Assembly: GCA_039182515.1 (NCBI GenBank)
Contig: JBCDCE010000057.1
Coordinates: forward strand, 1-26,256
DNA length: 26,256 nt
Source of the DNA: JBCDCE01 sp039182515
GTDB taxonomy: Bacteria > Pseudomonadota > Alphaproteobacteria > Rhodobacterales > Rhodobacteraceae
Direction: 5' to 3'
Part shown: positions 15,787-23,527 of the stretch, piece after piece
Position numbering within the stretch: the stretch's first letter is position 1
How the letters are laid out: every line of letters starts with the position of its first letter
Program-made: the position numbers and the translations under genes
Notes under the pieces: model-generated
The model's input: the letters and a program-made list of their open reading frames with translations, nothing else
The model's database searches: none
Told to the model about the DNA's origin: nothing

Positions 15787-16575
15787 ATGTATAATTTTGA
15801 ATTCACCAAACCCACAACAGTGGAAGAAGCCGCCCAGGCCATGGCCGCAGAGGGCGCCCAAGCTTTGGGAGGTGGCCAAACGCTGATCCCAACCATGAAA
15901 CAGCGCCTCGCCTCGCCCGGCACATTGGTCAGCATGACCGGCGTTGAGAGCATGGTCGGCATCACCCAGAGCGGGGGCACGCTCACAATTGGTGGAGCCA
16001 CCACTCATGCAACCGTCGCCAGTGAGGCCGCGACATCCTACCCCGGTCTGGCAGGTCTTGCTGCCCACATCGGAGATCCAGCCGTCCGCAATCGCGGCAC
16101 AATTGGCGGCTCATTGGCCAACAATGATCCTGCAGCTTGCTACCCAGCAGGGGCTTTAGGATCTGGGGCGACCATCACCACAAACACGCGCGACATTGCC
16201 GCCGATGACTACTTCCAAGGCATGTTCGACACAGCACTTGATGAAGACGAAATCATCACTTCGGTAAGCTTTCCGATCCCCGAAAAATCCAACTACCAGA
16301 AGTTTGACCAACCTGCCTCGCGCTTTGCGCTTGTGGGCGTTTATGTCGCCAAATTTGCGGATGGGGTTCGGGTCGCTGTAACAGGTGCATCCAACAACGG
16401 TGTGTTCCGCTGGTCAGAAGCTGAAGCTGCGCTCAGCGGGTCCTTTTCCCCCGAGGCGATTGACGGTTTGAGCATGAGCGCGGACGATATGATCGCTGAC
16501 TTGCATGGGTCAGCAGAATACCGTGCGCATTTGGTTGGTGTTCTGACAAAGCGCGCTGTGGCTGCAGCCAGCTAA
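15787..16575 (+). CDS. coxM: CoxM-like FAD-binding medium subunit
   Basis: 262-residue flavoprotein subunit of the molybdenum hydroxylase; it passes electrons from CoxS to the external acceptor. The start MYNFEFTKPTTVEEA is typical. FAD-contact motifs are LGGGQTLIP (27-35) and TIGGSLANNDPAA (105-117), preceded by GDPAVRNRG. The C-terminal domain (EDEIITSVSFPIP to the end) is present; total length is only a little below CO dehydrogenase CoxM. The order S-L-M differs from the M-S-L order of true CO dehydrogenase operons and agrees with form II clusters. It is the last gene of the operon, followed by a strong terminator. Confidence 0.93.
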   Translation: MYNFEFTKPTTVEEAAQAMAAEGAQALGGGQTLIPTMKQRLASPGTLVSMTGVESMVGITQSGGTLTIGGATTHATVASEAATSYPGLAGLAAHIGDPAVRNRGTIGGSLANNDPAACYPAGALGSGATITTNTRDIAADDYFQGMFDTALDEDEIITSVSFPIPEKSNYQKFDQPASRFALVGVYVAKFADGVRVAVTGASNNGVFRWSEAEAALSGSFSPEAIDGLSMSADDMIADLHGSAEYRAHLVGVLTKRAVAAAS

Positions 16576-16595
16576 AAGACAAACCACAAAGACCT

Positions 16596-16628
16596 AGGCC
16601 GTAGCGATCACATCGTTGCGGCCTTTTT
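16596..16628 (+). terminator. Rho-independent terminator of the coxGSLM-like operon
   Basis: Arms AGGCCGTAGCGAT (16596-16608) and ATCGTTGCGGCCT (16612-16624) pair over 13 positions with two G-T wobbles and a 3-base loop, followed by TTTTCT. It starts 20 bp after the coxM stop. Confidence 0.88.
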
Positions 16629-16690
16629 CTATGCTTCAGAATTTCATCGGATCCCGCAACAAACCAGAGCCGCCAAAGTTATTGGGTGAC

Positions 16691-16730
16691 AACGAAACGA
16701 AAAGCGCGATCCTCGCTAGGACCGCGCTTT
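16691..16730 (-). terminator. Rho-independent terminator of the VOC-family gene
   Basis: Read on the minus strand, arms AAAGCGCGGTCCT and AGGATCGCGCTTT (16701-16730) pair with one mismatch and a 4-base loop, then TTTCGTTTCGTT follows. It lies 13 bp beyond the stop of the 16744-17538 gene. Confidence 0.8.
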
Positions 16731-16743
16731 CCAAAGTTATGAT

Positions 16744-17538
16744 CTAGGCTGCGAGAGCCGCGCGTTTGTGGAGCCCAATTATGGTGCCCCAAGGCGCTTC
16801 AATTTGGCTGGGCAGATCTGCCTTTGAAGCAAGTTCCACGTCAATCCGACGCAACCCAGTCGCAGGCTTTTTGGGTTTCCCCCGCCACTGCGACCTAAAA
16901 GTATTGGCCGCAAAATGGTGGTGATAGCCACCAGCGGAATAGAAGTGAGCATTGCCCATATCTTTCATCAGATTGAGACCCATGGTTTGCAGAAACACCG
17001 GATCTGCGTCTGACAGATCACCCACTTGCAAATGCACATGGCCAATTTTGGTCCCACTTGGCGCTCCGTTCCAATGGGTTGCAATGCGCATCAGGTTGTC
17101 AAAATTGATGCCTCTGCTCGCCAGCGCCAGCTCTCCGTCTTTGCGAGCCCATTGATCCTGCGGTTTGTCAGCATAAATCTCCACGCCATTGCCTTCAGGG
17201 TCTGTGAGGTAAATCGCCTCACTCACTTGGTGATCAGACGCGCCTTCTGCATAGACATTTTGCTTGCCTGCCATATCCACCCAAGCCGCGAGATCGCTGC
17301 GATTGGGCAGCAAGAAAGCGGTGTGATAGAGCCCAGGTGCATTGGCTTGGCGCGTTGCATGCGCATCCCGCTGAAGTTCCAACAAAGGGGTGTTCTCCGC
17401 GCCAAGCACAACGTGCTCGCCGTCCTGAAGCAGAACGCTCAAACCCACTGTGCTTTTGTAGAATGCAGAGACACGGTCCAAATCGTTGACAGCCAAAACC
17501 ACACGCGTGATGTCGAGGCCATAATCTGTCTTAGTCAT
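16744..17538 (-). CDS. VOC superfamily protein (extradiol dioxygenase / glyoxalase-like)
   Basis: 264-residue protein with two paired beta-alpha-beta-beta-beta modules of the vicinal oxygen chelate fold, like the Bacillus CatE (YfiE) catechol 2,3-dioxygenase group. Module one runs from ITRVVLAVNDLDRVSAFYKS through APGLYHTAFLLP to YLTDPEGNGVEIYADKP; module two starts near KIGHVHLQVGDLSDADPVF and includes AGGYHHHFAANTF. Candidate metal ligands are the H of YHTAF or GHVHL, the H cluster of YHHHFAAN and the E of GVEIY. Substrate is not evident: a ring-cleaving dioxygenase is possible, but many VOC proteins of this length are uncharacterised. AAGGAG lies 6 bp before the ATG. It is divergent from a LysR regulator gene, which probably controls it. 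Confidence 0.82.
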   Translation of the reverse strand: MTKTDYGLDITRVVLAVNDLDRVSAFYKSTVGLSVLLQDGEHVVLGAENTPLLELQRDAHATRQANAPGLYHTAFLLPNRSDLAAWVDMAGKQNVYAEGASDHQVSEAIYLTDPEGNGVEIYADKPQDQWARKDGELALASRGINFDNLMRIATHWNGAPSGTKIGHVHLQVGDLSDADPVFLQTMGLNLMKDMGNAHFYSAGGYHHHFAANTFRSQWRGKPKKPATGLRRIDVELASKADLPSQIEAPWGTIIGLHKRAALAA

Positions 17539-17575
17539 GTTTGTCTCCTTCTCTTTTTCGTTGCTTCAAAACACA

Positions 17576-17595
17576 TAGGCGCGCACCATTGCCTA
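17576..17595. promoter_or_regulatory. Candidate LysR-type operator between divergent genes
   Basis: TAGGC-N10-GCCTA is a perfect 5-bp inverted repeat in the 104-bp gap between the VOC gene and the LysR gene. It contains the T...A dyad outline expected of LysR boxes. A short repeat like this can occur by chance; the position is the main support. Confidence 0.35.
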
Positions 17596-17642
17596 CATAA
17601 GGGCGATTAAATAGAATTAGTTTCGCCATTTTGGAGATAATT

Positions 17643-18557
17643 ATGGACCGTATTGATGGGATGAAGGCCTTTGTCGCTGTGGTTGAAACGGGCTCTTTTT
17701 CAGCGGCGGCCAAACGGCTTGGGCTCAGCAACAAATTGGTGAGCAAATATATCGCCACTTTGGAAAAGCAGGTGGGGCGTACACTTTTGTTTCGCACCAC
17801 GCGCGCGATGTCGATTTCACCAGACGGCAAAGTCTATCTCGAAGGCTGCCGCAGGGTTTTGCACCAACTCGATGCGCTTGAGGCCTCCCTTGACGCCTCA
17901 GAAGACCTGCGTGGCCTCTTGCGCGTTTCAGCCCCCGTGACCTTTGGGGAGGTCATGGTCACAGACGCAGCCTTGAGCTTCATGCAGAAGCATCCCGAGA
18001 TCGAAGTGGACGTGACCCTGTCAGACACCCACGAAGATCTGGCCGAAAAAGGTTTTGATCTGGCGATCCGGATCGGAACGCTAAAGGACTCCAATCTCAG
18101 GGTTCGCAAACTTGGCGATACGGATCTCGCAGTTGTAGCGACCCCCTTTTTTTTGGAGCAAGTCGGTCTGCCCACGCATCCCAGCGATTTAAGCACCCAC
18201 GAATGTATTCGCGATATCAACAGCGAAACCCCGAACAGGTGGCCCTTTCGCGAACAAAACAAGCCGCTAACTGTGCCCGTTCATGGGCGATTTAGCTGCA
18301 ACAGCGCATCCGCATGTCTGGCCGGGGCAAGGAAAGGCTTTGGTTTTGCCATGGTTCCCAATCTCTTTGCACAAGACGACTTGGCCACGGGCAGGCTCGT
18401 GCAAGTCTTGCCGGAATTTTCGATCAACCCGATCCTGGTTCAAGCCGTTTTTCTTGAGTCGGGGTTTGAGCGGCCAAAACTGATAGCCTTCATCGATCAC
18501 ATCAAAGAGGCCATAGAGGCAGGCAAAGCGCGCTGCGCGCTTGCAAATACCCCTTAG
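17643..18557 (+). CDS. LysR-family transcriptional regulator
   Basis: 304-residue regulator. The winged helix-turn-helix is at residues about 3-62 (MKAFVAVVETGSFSAAAKRL, SNKLVSKYIATLEKQVG, LLFRTTRAMSISPDG). The effector-binding domain follows, with LLRVSAPVTFGEVMV and the typical FDLAIRIG segment, which places it in the CrgA/DsdC-like group that includes many uncharacterised regulators. ATG 17643 is preferred over the in-frame TTG 17631 because GGAG at 17633-17636 gives a good ribosome site. It is divergent from the VOC-family gene and most likely regulates it and itself. Its stop codon overlaps that of the TRAP permease gene on the other strand. Confidence 0.92.
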   Translation: MDRIDGMKAFVAVVETGSFSAAAKRLGLSNKLVSKYIATLEKQVGRTLLFRTTRAMSISPDGKVYLEGCRRVLHQLDALEASLDASEDLRGLLRVSAPVTFGEVMVTDAALSFMQKHPEIEVDVTLSDTHEDLAEKGFDLAIRIGTLKDSNLRVRKLGDTDLAVVATPFFLEQVGLPTHPSDLSTHECIRDINSETPNRWPFREQNKPLTVPVHGRFSCNSASACLAGARKGFGFAMVPNLFAQDDLATGRLVQVLPEFSINPILVQAVFLESGFERPKLIAFIDHIKEAIEAGKARCALANTP

Positions 18558-20887
18558 TCAGCACCTCGCACTGGCAGCGTGGCGCCCGGACTCGGGTGGA
18601 ACGCGTTTTGCACGAAATACACCGACAAAGCCGCACCCAAGCCCAAAAGGTCACTAATCAAGCCACCTGCGATCATACAAAGCGCGGCTCCGATCAAGGC
18701 AACCCGCAAGAACCAAACCACCCGTGTGCCCCAGAACCAGCCCTGAACGCCTGACGACAAAAGAAATACGCCAAAGATGGCCGTAACGCCCGCGCGGAGC
18801 ACTTCGAACCAGGTCCCATCCATTAAAATTGCAGAGTTGTAAAAGAACATGAAGGGCACGATGAACGCCGCAATCCCAACCTTGAAGGAGGCCACTGAAG
18901 TCTCCATCGGATTGGCCCCTGAGATGCCCGCAGCAGCATAGCTCGCCAGGGCGACAGGCGGTGTGATTGCCGAAACAACCGCGAAGTAGAACACAAAGAA
19001 ATGCGCCGTGAGCTGGGGGATCCCAAGCTGCACAAGCCCAGGCGCCACAACAGAAGCTGCGACCGCATAGGCCGCTGTCGTCGGCATCCCCATGCCCAGC
19101 AAAATGGCGATACACATGGCAAAAAAGAGGGCCAAGAGTTGCGAGGCTGCGGCAAGATCCAGAAGAACCGATGAGAACCGAGCCCCAACGCCTGTGAGGC
19201 TAATGACTCCCACAATGATACCGGCACAGGCACACACGGCGATGATCTGGATCGACATCACGCCTGCCAACTCAAGCGCGTTCAAGATCGACCTTGGCCC
19301 CATACCCGAGACCGCAGAGGCTGGTAGACTGCCCGGGAAGAGGCGCTGCATCAAAACAGGCATCCAAGACACCACAGCCGCAGCCACTGTTGCCAAGGTG
19401 CCAGCTCTGATCACCGAATAACCAACGAATAGTGCTGTGACCAAAATTAGGATCGGCACAAAAAGATAAACCTGCCGCAGCATCAGATTGAGCTTGGGCA
19501 ACTCCTCTTCGCGCATACCCCGCATGCCCAACTTGCCAGCCTCAAAATCCACCATGAAATAGATGGATGCAAAGTAGAGCACAGCCGGAATAATCGCCGC
19601 GATAGCGATGTCTTGATACGGAATGCCGGTGATTTCAGCCATGATGAAGGCCCCTGCACCCATGATAGGTGGCATGATCTGTCCGCCCGTGGAGGCCGCG
19701 GCTTCAATCGCACCGGAGGTTTTTTTGTCGTAGCCAACCTTCTTCATCAGCGGGATCGTTAGCGAGCCTGTCGCCACCACATTGCCTGCAGAGGTGCCAT
19801 TGATCATGCCCATGAGACCAGAAGCAAAAATCGCCACTTTCGCAGGCCCTCCCCGCGCGCGCCCCGCCGCAGCAAAGGCGAAGTTCACAAAATAGTCGCC
19901 CACTTTCGAGGCCTGTAGAAAGGCTGCAAAGATGATGAACAAGATGATGTAGGTGGACGACACCGCCGTGGTTGGCCCAAGGATGCCTGCGTCTGAGTAC
20001 ACGTGTCCAAAGAAGCGATGCCAGGTGTAGGGGTTTTGCACAGCCAATATTCCAGGCAGCATATGGGCCACAAATGTATAAACCAAAAAGACGCCCGTTA
20101 TGATCACCAAGGCCAACCCCGCCACGCGCCTCGTTAACTCAAGGATCAAAGCCGCCCCGGCTGTGGCGGCCAAGGCTACGCCAATGGGCACAAAGGGAGT
20201 CCCCACTGAGTTGCGCGCGGCTGTGCCATAGATCGCAATAAGGTACACCGCCACGACACAACCGCACAGCGCCAGCACCATGTCTGAGAATGGGATCGTG
20301 TCGCGCCCTTTGCGCTCGACCCAACTCAAGGCAATCCCCCCAAAGGTCGCCACCAAGAGTGGGAGGCCAAACCACCAAACTTCAGACAGATAAATTTCCG
20401 TTCCCTCGAACGATGCCCAAGTGGTAAGGCCTCCCATCTCGGGGAGATCTCCAGAGTTGATTTGCCGAGCAAAATCAATAGCAGACGCGCCAGCGACAAG
20501 AGCTGGGATCACCAAAAGCGCTGCGGCGGTTGAAATGAGGGTGTTTGACGTTGCGCCCTCTGCTCTCCCAAACATACGCGCGGAGAAAATCAAAAAACCT
20601 AAGCCCAAAGCGCCTGCGACGTGGGCAATACGAAAGTTCCAAGTCTCCATCGGGAATTGTGGAAGAAAGGGAACGGAAACGCCGGTCAAATCTTTGATTG
20701 AGACCCCATTGAGCGCCACCATGTGAAACGCCGCATAGAGCATGGCAAGCAGGGCGATAACGAGCGCAGTGGAGCCGGAAAAAAGGCGGCGGTTGCCTTC
20801 AACTGGCTCCTCATCAACACCCTCTGCAAGGACAGGTTCGTCCATAAGAACAGGCTCTGCAGTTGGCTTTTTGTGTGCGTCGGTCAT
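18554..20887 (-). CDS. TRAP transporter fused permease (TAXI-associated, DctQ-DctM type)
   Basis: 777-residue inner-membrane permease with many hydrophobic segments from about residue 35 to the end. The small (DctQ-like) and large (DctM-like) subunits are fused, as is usual in TAXI-TRAP systems. Typical large-subunit segments are GLMGMINGTSAGNVVATGS, TGGQIMPPIMGAGAFIMAE, LGMGMPTTAAYAVAASV and AITPPVALASYAAAG, all with the conserved glycines and prolines of the elevator domain. The N-terminal 33 residues are acidic and cytoplasmic. It imports an organic anion with a sodium gradient, delivered by the adjacent TAXI binding protein. It is downstream of that gene with a 111-bp gap that holds a hairpin. 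The TAA stop overlaps the TAG of the convergent LysR gene (TTAG). The start is ATG, weakly preceded by GGGGC. Confidence 0.93.
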   Translation of the reverse strand: MTDAHKKPTAEPVLMDEPVLAEGVDEEPVEGNRRLFSGSTALVIALLAMLYAAFHMVALNGVSIKDLTGVSVPFLPQFPMETWNFRIAHVAGALGLGFLIFSARMFGRAEGATSNTLISTAAALLVIPALVAGASAIDFARQINSGDLPEMGGLTTWASFEGTEIYLSEVWWFGLPLLVATFGGIALSWVERKGRDTIPFSDMVLALCGCVVAVYLIAIYGTAARNSVGTPFVPIGVALAATAGAALILELTRRVAGLALVIITGVFLVYTFVAHMLPGILAVQNPYTWHRFFGHVYSDAGILGPTTAVSSTYIILFIIFAAFLQASKVGDYFVNFAFAAAGRARGGPAKVAIFASGLMGMINGTSAGNVVATGSLTIPLMKKVGYDKKTSGAIEAAASTGGQIMPPIMGAGAFIMAEITGIPYQDIAIAAIIPAVLYFASIYFMVDFEAGKLGMRGMREEELPKLNLMLRQVYLFVPILILVTALFVGYSVIRAGTLATVAAAVVSWMPVLMQRLFPGSLPASAVSGMGPRSILNALELAGVMSIQIIAVCACAGIIVGVISLTGVGARFSSVLLDLAAASQLLALFFAMCIAILLGMGMPTTAAYAVAASVVAPGLVQLGIPQLTAHFFVFYFAVVSAITPPVALASYAAAGISGANPMETSVASFKVGIAAFIVPFMFFYNSAILMDGTWFEVLRAGVTAIFGVFLLSSGVQGWFWGTRVVWFLRVALIGAALCMIAGGLISDLLGLGAALSVYFVQNAFHPSPGATLPVRGAD

Positions 20888-20939
20888 GGCTGGTGCCCCA
20901 AGAAAAGTCAGGCTGCGGCCTCGGCCACAGGCTTTAAAG

Positions 20940-20968
20940 GACCCGCGCTTCGCTTTGAGGCGCGGATC
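20940..20968 (-). repeat. Intercistronic hairpin between TAXI binding protein and TRAP permease
   Basis: Arms GACCCGCGC (20940-20948) and GCGCGGATC (20960-20968) pair with one mismatch around an 11-base loop, 30 bp beyond the binding-protein stop. No T-run follows on the minus strand. Such hairpins often raise the ratio of binding protein to permease by protecting or partly terminating the mRNA. Confidence 0.55.
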
Positions 20969-20998
20969 ATCGTTTGATTAGGATGTCGAGTGACCGGC

Positions 20999-21985
20999 TT
21001 AGCCGCCGAAGATTTTATCCGCGGCAATCTCTGCGCCCGCATTCTCGGTGAACCACTTGGCGGCTCCTGGGTGCCACATCAGCACACCGTTCTTGTCCCA
21101 GTTTTCCGGAAGAGTGGACCGCGCAGCTTTGTGGATACCCAGCATGCGCTCATTGTCAGACATCACAACATCCACAACAGCTTCCACGAAGGAGGCAGGC
21201 AGATCACAGTTGGCGATCGCAAAGTTCCACATCGAAACGGAATTCGCGTCTTCGGTCATGGACGTATACGTGTCAGATGGAATGACAAAAGGTGCGACAG
21301 GGAACGCGTCCAAAATCTTCGACTGTTCGGCATCGGTGAACGTGATGAAATTCACCTCTGTTTGCACTTCCAATTGGCTCACTGCTGGCGTCGGTACTCC
21401 AGCGGCAAATGCGATGACGTCGAGCAAACCATCCTGAAGCTGCGTGCCCAGATCGTTCCAGCCGCCATTGCGGCGCTCGAAAGTAATCCCAAGCTCTTCC
21501 ATCATACGTGGGAAATAGGTGTCAGAGGTTGAGCCTGCTGGACCAAAGCCAATCTTGGCCCCATCAGGAATGTCGGCAATCGACGCAATTCCAGAGGACG
21601 CAAGCGTCGTAACGGCGAATGGGGTCTGATACATCGGGAACATCGCACAGGAATTGGTCATCTGTAGACCGGGCGCGATAGGGTTTGTGCCATTCAGAGA
21701 TTCAGAGGCCGGACCCATCGTGGTCATGCCAAATTGAGCGTCTCCGGTGTGGACCAACGCCATATTTTGCATCGGACCACCTGTGACTTCACCGCCGCCA
21801 ACAAGGCCAAGCTCTTCGGCCACCAAGTTGGCCCAGCCGGATCCATAGGCAAAATACGTGCCGCCCTGCGACGCGGTGCCAACCGTGAAGCTCTCAGGCC
21901 AGCCAGTTTTGTCGAGATGCCCATCTGCAAACGCAGGCACAGCAAAAAGGACCGCGGCAACCGCGGCGATAGAAATATTCGTCAT
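20999..21985 (-). CDS. TAXI-family TRAP solute-binding protein
   Basis: 328-residue periplasmic receptor. A Sec signal peptide is present (MTNISIAAVAAVLFAVPAFA, cleavage after AFA near residue 20). The mature part has FTVGTASQGGTYFAYGSGWA, the TAXI family (TRAP-associated extracytoplasmic immunogenic protein) hallmark, and then LVHTGDAQFGMTTMG and IGFGPAGSTSDTYFPRMM. TAXI receptors are known or proposed to bind glutamate, 2-oxoglutarate or other organic acids; the ligand here is unknown. GGGAGG lies 5 bp before the ATG. It is encoded between the dctBD-like regulators and the fused TRAP permease, all on the minus strand, so the four genes likely form a sensed uptake system. Confidence 0.93.
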   Translation of the reverse strand: MTNISIAAVAAVLFAVPAFADGHLDKTGWPESFTVGTASQGGTYFAYGSGWANLVAEELGLVGGGEVTGGPMQNMALVHTGDAQFGMTTMGPASESLNGTNPIAPGLQMTNSCAMFPMYQTPFAVTTLASSGIASIADIPDGAKIGFGPAGSTSDTYFPRMMEELGITFERRNGGWNDLGTQLQDGLLDVIAFAAGVPTPAVSQLEVQTEVNFITFTDAEQSKILDAFPVAPFVIPSDTYTSMTEDANSVSMWNFAIANCDLPASFVEAVVDVVMSDNERMLGIHKAARSTLPENWDKNGVLMWHPGAAKWFTENAGAEIAADKIFGG

Positions 21986-22002
21986 GATGTCCTCCCAGGG
22001 AC

Positions 22003-22017
22003 GCGGGTTTGACCCGC
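22003..22017 (-). repeat. Short hairpin in the leader of the TAXI binding-protein gene
   Basis: GCGGGT-TTG-ACCCGC is a perfect 6-bp stem with a 3-base loop, 18 bp before the start codon and just upstream of the ribosome site. It could stabilise the mRNA 5' end or limit translation. Support is structural only. Confidence 0.4.
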
Positions 22018-22078
22018 CGTTTCCGTCGTTTCGTGCTCGCTTTGTCAGAACACGCGAGAGAGGATGGCGGAGAGATAT

Positions 22079-22094
22079 TGCGGAGCAGAAGCCA
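22079..22094 (-). promoter_or_regulatory. Weak sigma-54-like -24/-12 element before the TAXI binding-protein gene
   Basis: On the minus strand TGGCTT-N5-CCGCA keeps the invariant GG and GC pairs of the sigma-54 consensus TGGCAC-N5-TTGCA at the right spacing, but four less conserved bases differ. It lies about 95 bp before the start codon and downstream of a gene for a DctD-like activator. One such match can occur by chance. Confidence 0.3.
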
Positions 22095-22189
22095 CGAGCT
22101 CACAAAAACTGCGGATTTTCAGAAAGAAAAATCAGTAAATGGGTAGGTCTCGTGACAATTGCGTTTGCGGCTGTGTGGAGTTCCACCCA

Positions 22190-23527
22190 CTACGCATCTT
22201 CTCCAAAGTCATCGCGCTTCAGCCCGTGCTTTTGCATTTTGTCGTAAAGCGACTTTCGCGACAGCCCGAGCGATTCATAGGTTTCTTTCAGCCGCCCACC
22301 ATTGGCCGAGATCGCAGCTGAGATCAGCGACTTTTCGTAAGCATTAATTTGTTCAGCTAGGGTCTCGGCCTGCTCGGCGCGATTTCCGATGCCGCTTGGA
22401 AGCCCCAAAACAAACCGCTCTGCCTGGTTGCGCAACTCGCGTACGTTGCCGGGCCAGTCCCGTGCAGAAAGCTCATTGAGAACGTTCGTGGGGATGTCGG
22501 GGCATCCCACACCCGCTTGCTGCGCTGCTTTTGCGGCCAGCACAGTAAAAAGGCCTGGAATATCTTCGCGCCGATCTTTGAGATCTGGCAGGTGCAACGA
22601 GGCGACATTGAGACGGTAAAGAAGATCCGCCCGAAAGGTCCCACGGTTAACCGCTTCGGCCAGATTGCTCTTAGCCAAAGATATAACACGGATATCGAGC
22701 GGAAGGCTGTCGTTTGAGCCAAGGCGGGTCACGGTGCGGTTGTGCAAAACATCGAGCAACTTCGCTTGCAGCGCCAATGGTAAGAGGTCCACCTCATCGA
22801 GGCATAAGATACCGCCCCGAGCATGCTCAAGCTTGCCGTAGCGGGCGCGTGTTGCACCGGGAAATGCGCCCGCTTCATGCCCAAAGAGCTCGCTTTCAAT
22901 GAGAGCGTCAGGAAGAGCGGCGCAGTTGATGTGCACAAATGGCCCCTTAGATCGGCTGCTCTTGCGATGCACCAAACGCGCCGCCACTTCTTTGCCGGTG
23001 CCGGTGTCCCCTGTGATCAACACATCCACATCTGTGGCCGCAATTGCGCTCAAAGCTTGGCGTTGCGCGCGCATCAATTCGCTTCGACCAAAAAGCGTCT
23101 TTTCAAACGCAGCCCCACTATGAACCTGCTCGCGCAGCGCTCTGTTTTCGAGCGCAAGGGAACGTCGCTCAGCCGCGCGGCGCACGCTTGCCACCAAGCG
23201 TTCGGGCTGCCATGGCTTTTCAATAAAGTCATAAGCCCCGTTTTTGATGCATTGAACCGCAAGATCGACGTCGCCATGCCCTGTGACCAAAATCACAGGA
23301 AGTTCCGGGTCGATCGCGATGGCTTCTTCCAAGAGCGCCACACCATCCATGCCGGGCATGCGGATATCTGTCACCAAAACACCGTCAAATCCGACTTTAA
23401 GGCGCTTGAGTGCCTCATCTGCCGTAGCACAGCACTCCACGTCTATGTCAGCAAGCTCAAAGGTCTGTTGGGCAACGATGCGCAGATGCTCTTCGTCGTC
23501 AACCACAAGGACCCGCTCAGCATTCAT
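22190..23527 (-). CDS. dctD: DctD-like NtrC-family response regulator
   Basis: 445-residue response regulator. The receiver domain (1-120) has the acidic pocket D10-D11, the phospho-acceptor D54 in VTDIRMPGMDG and the switch lysine K104 in EKPW. The AAA+ domain (about 140-375) has Walker A GDTGTGKE (173-180), Walker B LCLDEVD (241-247), the arginine-finger region FRADLLYRLN (298-307) and DWPGNVRELRNQ (357-368). The C-terminal Fis-type HTH is near 411-435 (GRLKETYESLGLSRKSLYDKM). The sigma-54 contact loop reads GAFPGA (220-225) in place of GAFTGA, with threonine replaced by proline. Its ATG overlaps the stop of the sensor kinase gene (ATGA), a coupled pair. By family it activates C4-dicarboxylate uptake genes; here the target is probably the TAXI-TRAP genes downstream. 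Confidence 0.9.
   Translation of the reverse strand: MNAERVLVVDDEEHLRIVAQQTFELADIDVECCATADEALKRLKVGFDGVLVTDIRMPGMDGVALLEEAIAIDPELPVILVTGHGDVDLAVQCIKNGAYDFIEKPWQPERLVASVRRAAERRSLALENRALREQVHSGAAFEKTLFGRSELMRAQRQALSAIAATDVDVLITGDTGTGKEVAARLVHRKSSRSKGPFVHINCAALPDALIESELFGHEAGAFPGATRARYGKLEHARGGILCLDEVDLLPLALQAKLLDVLHNRTVTRLGSNDSLPLDIRVISLAKSNLAEAVNRGTFRADLLYRLNVASLHLPDLKDRREDIPGLFTVLAAKAAQQAGVGCPDIPTNVLNELSARDWPGNVRELRNQAERFVLGLPSGIGNRAEQAETLAEQINAYEKSLISAAISANGGRLKETYESLGLSRKSLYDKMQKHGLKRDDFGEDA

Noticed and set aside
22175..22186. GTGGA-GT-TCCAC palindrome just after dctD
   Set aside because: Too short for a terminator and without a T-run; could be an operator, but nothing else supports it.
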